Source of the DNA: Clostridium folliculivorans
GTDB lineage: Bacteria > Bacillota > Clostridia > Clostridiales > Clostridiaceae
NCBI RefSeq assembly: GCF_024341905.1
Contig: NZ_BQXY01000006.1
Location: 62,001-126,000 of the forward strand
DNA length: 64,000 nucleotides
Direction: 5' to 3'
A program made the translations under genes and the position numbers. Below are positions 1 to 9,644 of the stretch, one piece after another; position 1 is the stretch's first letter, and each line of letters opens with the position of its first letter. The notes beneath the pieces are model-generated. The model was not told the origin of the DNA, ran no database searches, and saw only the letters and a program-made list of their open reading frames with translations.

Positions 1-360
1 AGAATACTTCCTTCACTATATACTAGTGATCAAGAAATAGTTAATCTCAGTGCTCATGTTTGCAGACTATATTCTATCTTTACTCCAGTTTGGGCAATTT
101 CTTTTGTATTACCATCGGGACTTAAAGGTGCAGGTGATGGTAAGTATACAATGATTACGTCGTTTATAGGTATGTGGGCTTTTAGAGTTACTATGGGATA
201 CTTCATAGGAGTCACTTTACACTTTGGACTTGCAGGTGTATGGATGGGAATGTTCATAGACTGGGTAGTTAGAGGAATATTATATTTCATTAGATTTGTA
301 AGAGGAAAATGGAAGAATCGTGTAGTAATTCAGAGAATGGTTGAGACAACCTCAGCATAA
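1..360 (+). CDS. MATE family efflux transporter, C-terminal part (5' end outside window)
   Basis: The reading frame is open from base 1 and ends at the TAA at 358-360, giving about 119 residues of the end of a longer protein. It contains hydrophobic segments and the phrases LPSGLKGAGDGKY and GLAGVWMGMFIDW, which are typical of the last transmembrane helices of MATE (multidrug and toxic compound extrusion) antiporters. A basic cytoplasmic tail (RFVRGKWKNR) follows. MATE proteins export cationic drugs or metabolites using a Na+ or H+ gradient. The real start is outside the window; the internal ATG at 151 is not a start. Substrate unknown. Confidence 0.8.
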   Translation, partial: RILPSLYTSDQEIVNLSAHVCRLYSIFTPVWAISFVLPSGLKGAGDGKYTMITSFIGMWAFRVTMGYFIGVTLHFGLAGVWMGMFIDWVVRGILYFIRFVRGKWKNRVVIQRMVETTSA

Positions 361-452
361 ATTATTTAAATATCAGTAAAAATCATCAATAAGTATATTG
401 AATAGATCAATAGAATAATAAGCAAAATATATGCTAACTAAAGTTGGGGATT

Positions 453-486
453 AAAAAAGTAGCTAAAGGTTTTAGCTACTTTTTTA
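453..486 (+). terminator. Rho-independent terminator after the MATE gene
   Basis: The arms AGTAGCTAAA and TTTAGCTACT form a 10-bp stem with a tiny loop. A-rich sequence lies before it and a T-run after it, so it could work in both directions. It lies about 95 bases after the MATE stop codon. Confidence 0.8.
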
Positions 487-534
487 TTTTCATTATATAT
501 TTAAATAAAGGGAAATCAAAATACTAAGAGACAT

Positions 535-630
535 GGATGTACCACTTCATAATAAAACTTATTATTTTTAAAACTCTCACCAGAACCAATGAGAGTTTTA
601 AAAATAGATTTCGGATCGAAGTGATACAGC
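535..630. repeat. Palindromic element family A, copy 1
   Basis: About 96 bp. The ends are complementary (GATGTACCACTTC against CGAAGTGATAC). Inside is a second hairpin with arms AAAACTCTCAC and GAGAGTTTT. The same plan and the same core words (TTTTTAAAACTCTCAC) occur at 8932-9027 and 32197-32291. It stops five bases short of the stop codon of the SemiSWEET gene and may act as its terminator. Confidence 0.8.
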
Positions 631-634
631 TATA

Positions 635-907
635 TTAACTTTCATTAAATTTTCGAACATTATCAAACTTATATTTTAATATTATTGATGCTAAAACCAA
701 GGTTACTGCATTTGCTGCTATTATAGCAATATCTTTTATGTAAGCACCATAGATTAACCAACAAAATACACCAATTGTAAAAAGAAGATACATAACGAAA
801 GATATACCTGCAGTATCTTTTGTTTTTATTGTTTTTACTGCTTGGGGAACAAAGGAAACCGTTGTTAAAATCGCTGCTATTATACTTATAAACTTAAAAA
901 ACATCAT
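635..907 (-). CDS. SemiSWEET-type sugar transporter (PQ-loop/MtN3 family)
   Basis: A 90-residue protein with three hydrophobic helices and a PQ motif (SFVPQAVK) near residue 20, which is the hallmark of SemiSWEETs, the bacterial half-size relatives of SWEET sugar transporters. SemiSWEETs work as dimers in the cytoplasmic membrane and pass sugars down their gradient; the substrate cannot be read from sequence. Two adjacent ATG codons are possible. The AAGGAGGG ribosome site is only one base from the first (907) and four from the second (904), so 904 may be the true start. It is monocistronic on the minus strand. Confidence 0.85.
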   Translation of the reverse strand: MMFFKFISIIAAILTTVSFVPQAVKTIKTKDTAGISFVMYLLFTIGVFCWLIYGAYIKDIAIIAANAVTLVLASIILKYKFDNVRKFNES

Positions 908-1053
908 GCCCTCCTTCGATATATAAACTTTATTTATTATGGTGCTTTACAAGCTAAGTTTATTATATAAATAAGGACATTTCAATTGCTAAAGTTTACT
1001 ACTGTATTGGTACAGTTGAGGATGGCATTACATAAACTATTAGATTACATTGA

Positions 1054-2220
1054 TTAAAGTGAACCGTATATGACATTCCTAAGTCTTGGCTGATGGTATT
1101 CTTCGAAGTTAGGGAACATCTGCTGCATATAAACAGCAGAGAGTTTTTCTTTACGATCTATCATAACCCAAGTGCCTGCCATTCCGCACCAACCGAATTC
1201 TCCTAGGGAACTATTTGAACCAGCTTTTGCTTTGTCTATCATTACTCTTACTCCAAGCCCATACCCGTAACCAGCTTGATAAGGCCAATCAAAATCTAAT
1301 AGTTGTTCTGGACTTAGATGATTTGTAGACATAAGTTCAATAGTTTTATGACTAAGTATTTTAACTCCGTTTAGCTCACCACCATTGGCAAGCATCTGAG
1401 CAAAACGACTATAGTCACTTAAAGTAGACAATAGACCTGCACCGCCACTTTCAAAAATAGCATCAGGTTTATAATTTGCATCCATATTAGTGATTTTTGT
1501 TAAGATTCGATCTTCTGAACGGTTGTAGAGGCTACATAGTCGGTGGAGTTTATCTTCTGGAATTCTGAAAAAAGTATCTTTCATTTCTAGAGGATCAAAA
1601 ATTTTATCTTTAAAAAATTCTCCCAGTCTTTTATTAGATACAACTTCTATTAAGGCACCAAGGATATCATGACTATAACCGTATTGCCAATGAGTTCCAG
1701 GATCGAAAGCTAGTGGCACGGTTGCAATCGCTTTTGAAAAATCTCTAATATCATATTTTTCGCCAGAAGAAAATCTTTCTGCAAGGTCTTTTTCTACTTT
1801 TGTGATACAACGAGCGGTTTCTATGTTATCGCCTGGATAAGTTAAGCCAGATGACATTGTAAAAAGATCTTTTATAGTTATAGGTCTTGATGCAGGTGAA
1901 GTGTATAGAGCTCCATAAGGAGTGTATCTATGGACTATAGAGTTTTTGAACTCGGGTAGGTATTCTCCAATTGGATCATTAAGAAGAAATAAGCCTTTCT
2001 CATATAAAGTAAGTGCAGCAACGCAAGTAACAATTTTAGTCATTGAATAAATTCTATATATAGTTTCTTCTGATATTGGTACATTGTTTTCTAAATCTGA
2101 AAATCCTACAAAATTACTATATAACTGATCTCCATTTTGAGACACTGAACAGGAACATCCAGCAGGACCTTTTTCTACAAAACTTTTTAATAAGGGAGTA
2201 AGCCTTTCAAACTGACTCAT
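1054..2220 (-). CDS. Serine hydrolase, class C beta-lactamase/EstB-like family
   Basis: A 388-residue protein. The start at 2220 is preceded by GAAGGAGG, so an upstream in-frame extension to 2283 is unlikely. The SxxK nucleophile motif is SMTK (Ser59, Lys62). The second motif is YSHDILG near residue 180, and the C-terminal part has FGWCGMAGTWVMID, matching the FGWGGxxGT block of EstB-like esterases and related beta-lactamase-fold hydrolases. No signal peptide is visible, so it is probably cytoplasmic. That argues for an esterase or D-amino-peptide hydrolase rather than drug resistance. Substrate unknown; isolated gene. Confidence 0.85.
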   Translation of the reverse strand: MSQFERLTPLLKSFVEKGPAGCSCSVSQNGDQLYSNFVGFSDLENNVPISEETIYRIYSMTKIVTCVAALTLYEKGLFLLNDPIGEYLPEFKNSIVHRYTPYGALYTSPASRPITIKDLFTMSSGLTYPGDNIETARCITKVEKDLAERFSSGEKYDIRDFSKAIATVPLAFDPGTHWQYGYSHDILGALIEVVSNKRLGEFFKDKIFDPLEMKDTFFRIPEDKLHRLCSLYNRSEDRILTKITNMDANYKPDAIFESGGAGLLSTLSDYSRFAQMLANGGELNGVKILSHKTIELMSTNHLSPEQLLDFDWPYQAGYGYGLGVRVMIDKAKAGSNSSLGEFGWCGMAGTWVMIDRKEKLSAVYMQQMFPNFEEYHQPRLRNVIYGSL

Positions 2221-2355
2221 ATTAAAACCTCCTTCTAATAATCTATATAGGGAAATTATAGTATTAACGTTTACAGCTATCAATGTTTCGTTGAGTTATT
2301 TTAAAACTTTGTAAAATGATACAAAAATATAATTTATAAAAAATATTTTATAAAT

Positions 2356-2396
2356 AAAAATAAAGTTAGACCAGTAATTAGGCCTAACTTTATTTT
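2356..2396 (-). terminator. Terminator of the multicopper oxidase gene (bidirectional)
   Basis: Arms AATAAAGTTAG and CTAACTTTATT flank a 14-base loop, with A/T tracts on both sides. It lies just past the 3' end of the minus-strand oxidase. Confidence 0.75.
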
Positions 2397-2442
2397 AGTC
2401 TGATGAAATAATAAGTTAAATGGTAAAAGCTCGCTATTATAG

Positions 2443-3336
2443 TTAATCTTCATATTTAATGGTGGTAAACATTCCTCCAGTTGATTTTGTCATATTATTT
2501 GACATGTGGTGGGCAATGTGGCAGTGGAATGGCCAAATGCCAGGGTTGTCAGACTTAAATATTACATCCCATGTCTCACCAGGCGCAACATGGATTGTGT
2601 TTTTTAAGAGATAATTATTATAACTCATACTATTACCATCAGATGCAACAACTAAAAATTGATGGCCATGAAGATGTATTGGATGAGCGTTCATAGAAAT
2701 ATTGCCAAGTCTTATTCGAACTATACTGTTTAAACTAGTAGTCATTGATGTTGTGAAAGGGAAGGAACGGCCGTTCATAGTAAAAAAGTTGAAATCATGA
2801 GACATTGGTTCAATATCATATAGGCCAGATCTAATCGTACCCATTTCAAGACCTTTTAAGTGAAATTCTTGAAGCATAATAAAATAGTCATAGTCTATAT
2901 TGGACTTTTGTGTAGGATCTAAGATTATTAAACCTCCACATAGTCCCATCATTTCCTGGTGACTATTGTTAAAATGAGTATGATACATGTGAGTTCCTGG
3001 AGGATTAACTATATTAAATCTATAATCAAAATAGCTACCAGGCTGTATTTTTGGAGTAGGCTCTACATCAGGTACTCCGTCCATATTGTTAGGAACATCT
3101 AGACCATGCCAATGAATACTGGTTGGTTCTGGAAGATTATTATAAACTCTGATGTTAACTATATCACCTGGATAAACTAAAATCGTAGGTCCAGGAGTGC
3201 TTCCATTATATCCCCACGCATTAATAAAGAGATTAGGAAGCAATTCTTGCTTAACTGGTTCAGCAACTAACTCAAAATACTTGATTCCATTTTTTGTTAT
3301 ACTGGGTAATGTATTTATATCTGGAGTAATAATCAA
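2443..3336 (-). CDS. Two-domain multicopper oxidase (laccase-like)
   Basis: A 297-residue protein with all four copper-binding motifs: HWHG (His75/77), HTHF (His119/121), HPIHLHGH (His218-225) and HCHIAHH...M (His271, Cys272, His273, His277, Met282). This set supplies the type 1 centre and the type 2/3 trinuclear cluster. Family members oxidise phenols, amines or metal ions and reduce oxygen to water. The length fits two cupredoxin domains, shorter than three-domain laccases. No signal peptide is visible. The start is TTG at 3336 with AAAGGATG upstream; there is no in-frame ATG at the expected place. An oxygen-using enzyme is unusual for the presumed anaerobic host. Divergent from the TetR gene at 3527, which may control it. 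Confidence 0.85.
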   Translation of the reverse strand: MIITPDINTLPSITKNGIKYFELVAEPVKQELLPNLFINAWGYNGSTPGPTILVYPGDIVNIRVYNNLPEPTSIHWHGLDVPNNMDGVPDVEPTPKIQPGSYFDYRFNIVNPPGTHMYHTHFNNSHQEMMGLCGGLIILDPTQKSNIDYDYFIMLQEFHLKGLEMGTIRSGLYDIEPMSHDFNFFTMNGRSFPFTTSMTTSLNSIVRIRLGNISMNAHPIHLHGHQFLVVASDGNSMSYNNYLLKNTIHVAPGETWDVIFKSDNPGIWPFHCHIAHHMSNNMTKSTGGMFTTIKYED

Positions 3337-3526
3337 GGTAAGACATCCTTTAATATTAGTTATTCATTATATTATATAAGAAAGGATTAACTGGTGTTAC
3401 TGGCGATTTATGTATAGTATCGCAAGTTTACAATGAAAACATCAAATGATATACTTATAAAGATGTAACACTTTAATATTTGTACAGTTTTATGAAGGTA
3501 CATACTTCAAGTGCTAGGAGGAAACA

Positions 3527-4132
3527 ATGAGTAAGGATACATATCATCATAAAGACCTAAAAGAAGCTCTTATACAAAATGGATTATTCCTTTTAAATGA
3601 AGTTGGAATAAAGGATTTTTCTTTAAGGAAAGTTGCGGCTATGTGTGGAGTGAGTCATGCAGCACCTTATAAGCATTTTAAGGATAAAGATGAGTTAATA
3701 GAGGCTATAAACAACCAGGTGTGGAATAGTTTTACTTTGAAACTTGAAGAATCAGTAAGCTCCAATGTAACTGGGTCTAAAATTCAGGTTGTAGAGATTG
3801 GGAAGGCTTATGTGCAGTTTATGGTGGAGAATCCTGAATATTTAAAATTCATGTTTCTTTCAAATAATGATAAGGCTATTAAGATTGAGAATAATGAGTT
3901 TATAGGGCATGAAGAAACTTCTTTTGAAGTATTCAAGAATGTTGCACAAAAATATCTTGAGGAAAATGGATTTGATAAAGAGCAGCAAATCGGGGCAATA
4001 TTGGCTATGTGGAGCATGGTTCATGGTATAGCTTTGCTGATTTGTAACAATAGTATAAAGTATGAAGGAGATTACTTAGAATTAGTTGAAAAAATGCTAG
4101 GCACAAGCTTGATTAAAAAGAATAAATCATAG
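3527..4132 (+). CDS. TetR/AcrR family transcriptional regulator
   Basis: A 201-residue protein. The N-terminal helix-turn-helix includes FSLRKVAAMCGVSHAAPYKHFKDKDEL (residues about 27-53), a typical TetR recognition helix with the YxHFxxKxxL signature. The C-terminal two-thirds is helical and variable, as expected for a ligand-binding domain. AGGAGG lies close to the ATG. It is divergent from the multicopper oxidase, with about 190 bp between the starts. Regulation of that gene, or of itself, is inference from context; the ligand is unknown. Confidence 0.9.
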   Translation: MSKDTYHHKDLKEALIQNGLFLLNEVGIKDFSLRKVAAMCGVSHAAPYKHFKDKDELIEAINNQVWNSFTLKLEESVSSNVTGSKIQVVEIGKAYVQFMVENPEYLKFMFLSNNDKAIKIENNEFIGHEETSFEVFKNVAQKYLEENGFDKEQQIGAILAMWSMVHGIALLICNNSIKYEGDYLELVEKMLGTSLIKKNKS

Positions 4133-4314
4133 AGTTTATATTTTGGAACTCAATTTACAGATGTTACAAAATATTGATATTTGAAGATTTTAGATGCTTA
4201 TAAATTAATGATTGAAGCTAGAGCGTATATGGTAATAATAAACAACTGAACTGTCTTTGTGTATTATATTAACTATATTATCGAAAATATATATTAGCAA
4301 GAAAAAGTAATATA

Positions 4315-4343
4315 TTGACAAGGTTTACAAGCTATAATATAAT
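4315..4343 (+). promoter_or_regulatory. Consensus sigma-A promoter of the licT leader
   Basis: TTGACA at 4315-4320 and TATAAT at 4338-4343 are both exact consensus hexamers, with a 17-base spacer. Transcription should start near 4350, just ahead of the RAT sequence. Confidence 0.85.
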
Positions 4344-4365
4344 TTCAATGTAATATAAATTGATA

Positions 4366-4395
4366 GGATTGTAACTGGTTAGCAGGCAAGACCTA
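4366..4395 (+). promoter_or_regulatory. Ribonucleic antiterminator (RAT) of the BglG/LicT type
   Basis: The sequence beginning GGATTGTAACTGGTTAGCAG and ending GCAAGACC closely follows the bgl/lic/sac RAT pattern (GGATTGTTACTG...GCAGGCAAAACC). Its 3' end overlaps the first arm of the terminator at 4391. Antiterminator protein bound to the RAT would therefore block terminator folding. Confidence 0.85.
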
Positions 4396-4450
4396 AATTA
4401 ATATAAAAACACAAGGTGGCTTTGCGTTTTTATATTAATTTAGGTTTTTT
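4391..4450 (+). terminator. Regulated leader terminator upstream of licT
   Basis: A 20-bp perfect stem (4391-4410 with 4426-4445; first arm begins ACCTAAATTAATAT) is followed by TTTTTT. Together with the overlapping RAT it forms a standard antitermination switch. The switch lies upstream of the antiterminator gene itself, so the gene is probably autoregulated by inducer. Confidence 0.9.
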
Positions 4451-4470
4451 ATTTTATTGCATTAGGGAAT

Positions 4471-4640
4471 TATAAAATTTTTAAATTAGCTAAACCTAAA
4501 TATTTCAATGCTTTTATAAGTTTTTTATGATTATGCAGTAAAAAATAGAGCTTATTCGCCTGATAAATTTTCCTAATATACATTCTGAAAGGCAGATGCG
4601 CAAAAAAAGCTCACTGAAGAAGGTCTTTTCAGCGACTTTT
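4471..4640. repeat. Dispersed repeat family B, copy 1
   Basis: About 170 bp between the antitermination leader and licT. It shares TATGCAGTAAAAAATA, TTCTGAAAGGCAGATG and a 3' CTGAA/TTCAG hairpin with 62414-62577, and part of this with 57651-57772. The 3' hairpin (AAAAAAG...CTTTTTT arms) resembles a terminator. Non-coding: insertions and deletions between copies are not multiples of three. Confidence 0.7.
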
Positions 4641-4696
4641 TTATGAATAAAGATGTGAAAATGTGATATGTGTACAAAAAGAAAAGGGGGCTAGGG

Positions 4697-5539
4697 ATGA
4701 AAGTAAAGAAAGTATTTAACAATAATATTTTGCTAGCTGAGGATGAGAATCTACTAGAAATGGTGCTTCTAGGGCGAGGTGTAGCATTTCAGAAGAAACC
4801 TGGTGATGATATAGGCTTGGAAAAAGTAGAGAAGACCTTTGTTCTTAATTCACCTGAACTCGCTAATAAATTTATAGAATTAATTAAAGAAGTTCCTGTA
4901 AATCATCTTGAATTGACTAATAAAATAATTGAGGAAGCACAAACAGATTTAGGAGTAAATCTTAACGAGAGTATTTACATTGCTCTAGCAGATCATGTTA
5001 ATTATGCTTTAAGCAGATATAAGCAGGGCATAAACATGAAGAATGCATTACTTTGGGAAATCAAGAAATTCTATAAGAAAGAATTTGCAGCAGCATTGAA
5101 GTCATTAAAGCTTATACAATATTATGAAGGTATATCTCTGCCTGAAGATGAGGCTGGATTTATAGCATTACATTTTGTAAATGCACAACAAGGTGGAGAA
5201 GATATTAAACAGACCATCTTAGTTACAGAAATGGTTGAAGATGTACTGAAAATTGTTAAATTCCACTATAATTTAAATATTGATGAGTCAAGTTTAAACT
5301 ATAGCAGATTTGTTACACACATAAGATATTTTGCAAAGAGACTTTTAGCGAAAGAACTTTCAGGAAGCGATGAGGACTTTCTATATGAACAGATAAAAGA
5401 AAAATACCCTGAGGCTCATGAATGTGCTCTAAAGGTTAGGAATTATATAAAGAAGAAATTTGACGTACTTATAACAAACGATGAGATGCTTTATTTTATG
5501 CTACATATAAACAGAGTAACTCAAAGAGAAGGAAAGTAA
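4697..5539 (+). CDS. licT: BglG/LicT family transcriptional antiterminator
   Basis: A 280-residue protein that binds the RAT in nascent RNA and prevents termination of beta-glucoside genes. The N-terminal RNA-binding domain (CAT, about residues 1-57) starts MKVKKVFNNNILLAED. Two PTS regulation domains follow. The four phosphorylatable histidines are at 100 (ADHVNY), 159 (ALHFVN), 208 (VTHIRY) and 270 (MLHINR), almost exactly the LicT positions. Phosphorylation by the PTS links activity to sugar supply and catabolite control. The start at 4697 follows AAAGGGGG; an upstream in-frame GTG at 4670 is rejected. The symbol is by family resemblance; the target EIIBCA gene follows. Confidence 0.92.
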   Translation: MKVKKVFNNNILLAEDENLLEMVLLGRGVAFQKKPGDDIGLEKVEKTFVLNSPELANKFIELIKEVPVNHLELTNKIIEEAQTDLGVNLNESIYIALADHVNYALSRYKQGINMKNALLWEIKKFYKKEFAAALKSLKLIQYYEGISLPEDEAGFIALHFVNAQQGGEDIKQTILVTEMVEDVLKIVKFHYNLNIDESSLNYSRFVTHIRYFAKRLLAKELSGSDEDFLYEQIKEKYPEAHECALKVRNYIKKKFDVLITNDEMLYFMLHINRVTQREGK

Positions 5540-5560
5540 TCAAGTATTAAGTACGATAGG

Positions 5561-5612
5561 CCTAATTTAATTATAGTGAAATATAAATTTACTATAATTA
5601 AATTAGGTCTTT
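5561..5612 (+). terminator. Strong hairpin between licT and the PTS gene
   Basis: Arms 5561-5577 and 5591-5607 pair over 17 bases without mismatch, followed by a weak T-rich stretch. No RAT sequence precedes it, so it looks like a plain terminator. The PTS gene would then need its own promoter or read-through. Confidence 0.75.
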
Positions 5613-5783
5613 GCTTTACTATTTATCCATTAGGTGAATTGTTAGGAGTAAGTATATATTTTTGACAACTACTTTATATTAGTTGATTAAGAAATATAGA
5701 TAATTTTAAAGGTTACATACATATGCGGTAGTTTAATGATTTAAAACTTTTACAGTTTTCTATAAATAAGATTGAAGATATAA

Positions 5784-7700
<1,917 letters not shown>

Positions 7701-7760
7701 TTCATCTGAATATTATATTTTTATGGGTTTTCAATTTATAAATCAGTAACTTTAAACTCA

Positions 7761-7803
7761 ATAGTATCTTAATTACAAAGATTAATTAAGATACTATTGC
7801 TTT
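7761..7803 (+). terminator. Terminator of the PTS gene
   Basis: Arms ATAGTATCTTAATTA and TAATTAAGATACTAT form a 15-bp perfect stem with a 7-base loop, followed by a short T-rich tract. Confidence 0.8.
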
Positions 7804-7846
7804 ATGATTTTAAATAAGTTATAAATTATGGATTTTACTATAAATA

Positions 7847-7891
7847 AAAATGCCAGTATTGAAAGCGTTGCTTCAGTACTGGCATTTAATT
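7847..7891 (-). terminator. Terminator of the alpha/beta hydrolase gene
   Basis: Arms AAATGCCAGTA and TACTGGCATTT flank an inner loop with further partial pairing. It lies immediately after the minus-strand stop codon, with a T-rich flank on that strand. Confidence 0.8.
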
Positions 7892-7892
7892 T

Positions 7893-8705
7893 TTAATCTT
7901 CTATGAATTTTATTAATTCTTTATTGAATTTATCTTTTTCCTCATAGAATAAACCATGTCCGCTATTTTCAAAAGGTACTAGTTTAGAATCTTTGATTCC
8001 TTGATTTAATGCAACTGCAAGTGGGAAAAGGCAAACTTTATCATGTATTCCGTGAAGAATTAGAGTTGGTACTTCAATTTTCCTTATATCAGAAAATAAC
8101 TCTTCATCTCTAAAGGAAGTTGCAACAGCTGCAGTAGCTATTCCTGAAGCTTCAAGTCCCAGGTTAAAGAACCACTGTGAAAATGGCTTAGTTATGTTTT
8201 GGAAGAAGAACATTTCACCAAAGCTTCTGAGCATTTTAGGTCTATCTTCATATGTTTGTTCAATAAGAGATGTTACATCTTCTTTGCTAATGCCAGCTGG
8301 GAATTCTGGTCTTCTAGTTAAGCTAGGCGCTGCTGCACCAAATAGAGCAAGCTTTGATACACCATACCCCTTATGACGAGACATGTATTTAACAGCTATT
8401 GCACCTCCTACAGAATGACCACATAAAGTGAAATTCTTTAACTTTATGGCATTAACAACACATCTAACATCATCAGCCAGTCTATCATAGTCGTAACCTT
8501 CAGCAGGCTTATCTGATTTTCCGAATCCTCTTATATCAATGCCAATGCATCTATATCCAAGCTTAGGTAATTCATCAAATTGATATTCAAACAAATTATG
8601 ATTTGCAGGCCATCCATGAATAAATAATATGGTTTTATCACCTTTTGGATTAATATCTTCTACATATATTTTTACATCATCATCTGTCTTAACGTAATAT
8701 CCCAA
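7893..8705 (-). CDS. Alpha/beta hydrolase (non-haem chloroperoxidase-like family)
   Basis: A 270-residue cytoplasmic protein. HGWP (about residue 30) supplies the oxyanion hole, GHSVGG the nucleophile (Ser98), HGIHDKV a likely acid Asp, and SGHGLF the catalytic His. The GFGKSDKP block and overall length match the cofactor-free haloperoxidase/esterase branch. In this group the physiological reaction is usually ester or lactone hydrolysis; halogenation is an in-vitro activity. The start is TTG at 8705 with GGAGAG six bases upstream. Monocistronic; natural substrate unknown. Confidence 0.88.
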   Translation of the reverse strand: MGYYVKTDDDVKIYVEDINPKGDKTILFIHGWPANHNLFEYQFDELPKLGYRCIGIDIRGFGKSDKPAEGYDYDRLADDVRCVVNAIKLKNFTLCGHSVGGAIAVKYMSRHKGYGVSKLALFGAAAPSLTRRPEFPAGISKEDVTSLIEQTYEDRPKMLRSFGEMFFFQNITKPFSQWFFNLGLEASGIATAAVATSFRDEELFSDIRKIEVPTLILHGIHDKVCLFPLAVALNQGIKDSKLVPFENSGHGLFYEEKDKFNKELIKFIED

Positions 8706-8931
8706 TGCAATCTCTCCATAATAGAATTATTTCATTAATAGACTATTCTGGTGAAAGGATATTTGTACCATATGATAGAAAATATATTTTTAAATCATGA
8801 ATTTATATTTTAGGTGCTGTTAAAGAACCGTGTTGAACATAGATATAATTAAAAAGAATTTTATTTTTTGGGAACCTAAAGTCTAAGTAGTACGTCTTAT
8901 AGATGTGTGTTAAATCAAAAAGCGCTTTTTA

Positions 8932-9027
8932 GATGTATCACCTTGAAGCTGAATCAATTTTTAAAACTCTCACGGCTTTTGGTGAGAGAATTTAAAAATA
9001 ATAAGGTTCATTACAAAGTGGTACATC
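8932..9027. repeat. Palindromic element family A, copy 2
   Basis: 96 bp. The ends GATGTATCAC and GTGGTACATC are complementary. The internal hairpin has arms AAAACTCTCAC and GTGAGAGAATTT. It fills most of the gap between the hydrolase and the sigma factor gene and is the same kind of element as 535-630 and 32197-32291. The rest of this 369-bp gap shows no recognisable promoter. Confidence 0.85.
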
Positions 9028-9074
9028 CTTAATATGATACAAATGCTCATTAAAAAATAAAGAGGAGAATAGTT

Positions 9075-9644
9075 ATGTATTTTGATGAGGTAAGTGAAGG
9101 AATGGTTGAATTAGATGACAGTCGTACAGCTTTTGAAAACAATATAATATTAGCTAAAGAAGGAGATAAAGATACTTTTATAAGTGTCATCGAAGAATAC
9201 AAGATAGATCTATATAGAATGGGAAGAACTATTTTGGATAGTGATGATGATATTGGTGATGCTATGCAGGAAACTGTGCTTAAAGCTTATAAAAGTTTGA
9301 AAAATCTTAAGAATCTTCATAGCTTTAAGACTTGGCTTATAAAGATAATGGTTAATGAATGTAATAACATATTGAGAGGGAAAAAGAAGATAGTTTTTCT
9401 AGATAAAGTATTTCATAAAGAAGAAAGCTATACGGATGATTATAATTTTGATAAACAACCTGTGCTGAAAGCAATAAAGAAGTTAGAGTCTAAATTTAGA
9501 GAACCAATATTTCTTTATTATTATGAAGACTTAAGTATTAAAGAAATATCAAAATGCCTTGATATTTCTGAAGGTACAGTTAAATCCAGACTATCAAGAG
9601 CAAGAAATAAGCTTTTCCAGTTATTAAAGGAGGTACAGGAGTAA
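9075..9644 (+). CDS. ECF-type RNA polymerase sigma factor
   Basis: A 189-residue sigma-70 family protein. Region 2 includes YRMGRTILDSDDDIGDAMQETVLKAY (core and -10 binding). Region 4 includes DLSIKEISKCLDISEGTVKSRLSRARNKL, the -35 helix-turn-helix. The domain order and length are those of extracytoplasmic-function sigma factors. The next gene overlaps it by one base and encodes the likely anti-sigma factor. AGAGGAG lies upstream of the ATG. The target regulon and triggering signal are unknown. Confidence 0.9.
   Translation: MYFDEVSEGMVELDDSRTAFENNIILAKEGDKDTFISVIEEYKIDLYRMGRTILDSDDDIGDAMQETVLKAYKSLKNLKNLHSFKTWLIKIMVNECNNILRGKKKIVFLDKVFHKEESYTDDYNFDKQPVLKAIKKLESKFREPIFLYYYEDLSIKEISKCLDISEGTVKSRLSRARNKLFQLLKEVQE

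Noticed and set aside
4670..4696. Longer N-terminus for the LicT-like protein
   Set aside because: It would start at GTG without a ribosome site. The AAAGGGGG and the family start MKVKKVFNNN place the start at 4697.
5662..5690. Possible promoter TTGACA...GATTAA before the PTS gene
   Set aside because: The -35 is perfect, but the -10 at 17 bases (GATTAA) is poor, so it was not listed as a feature.
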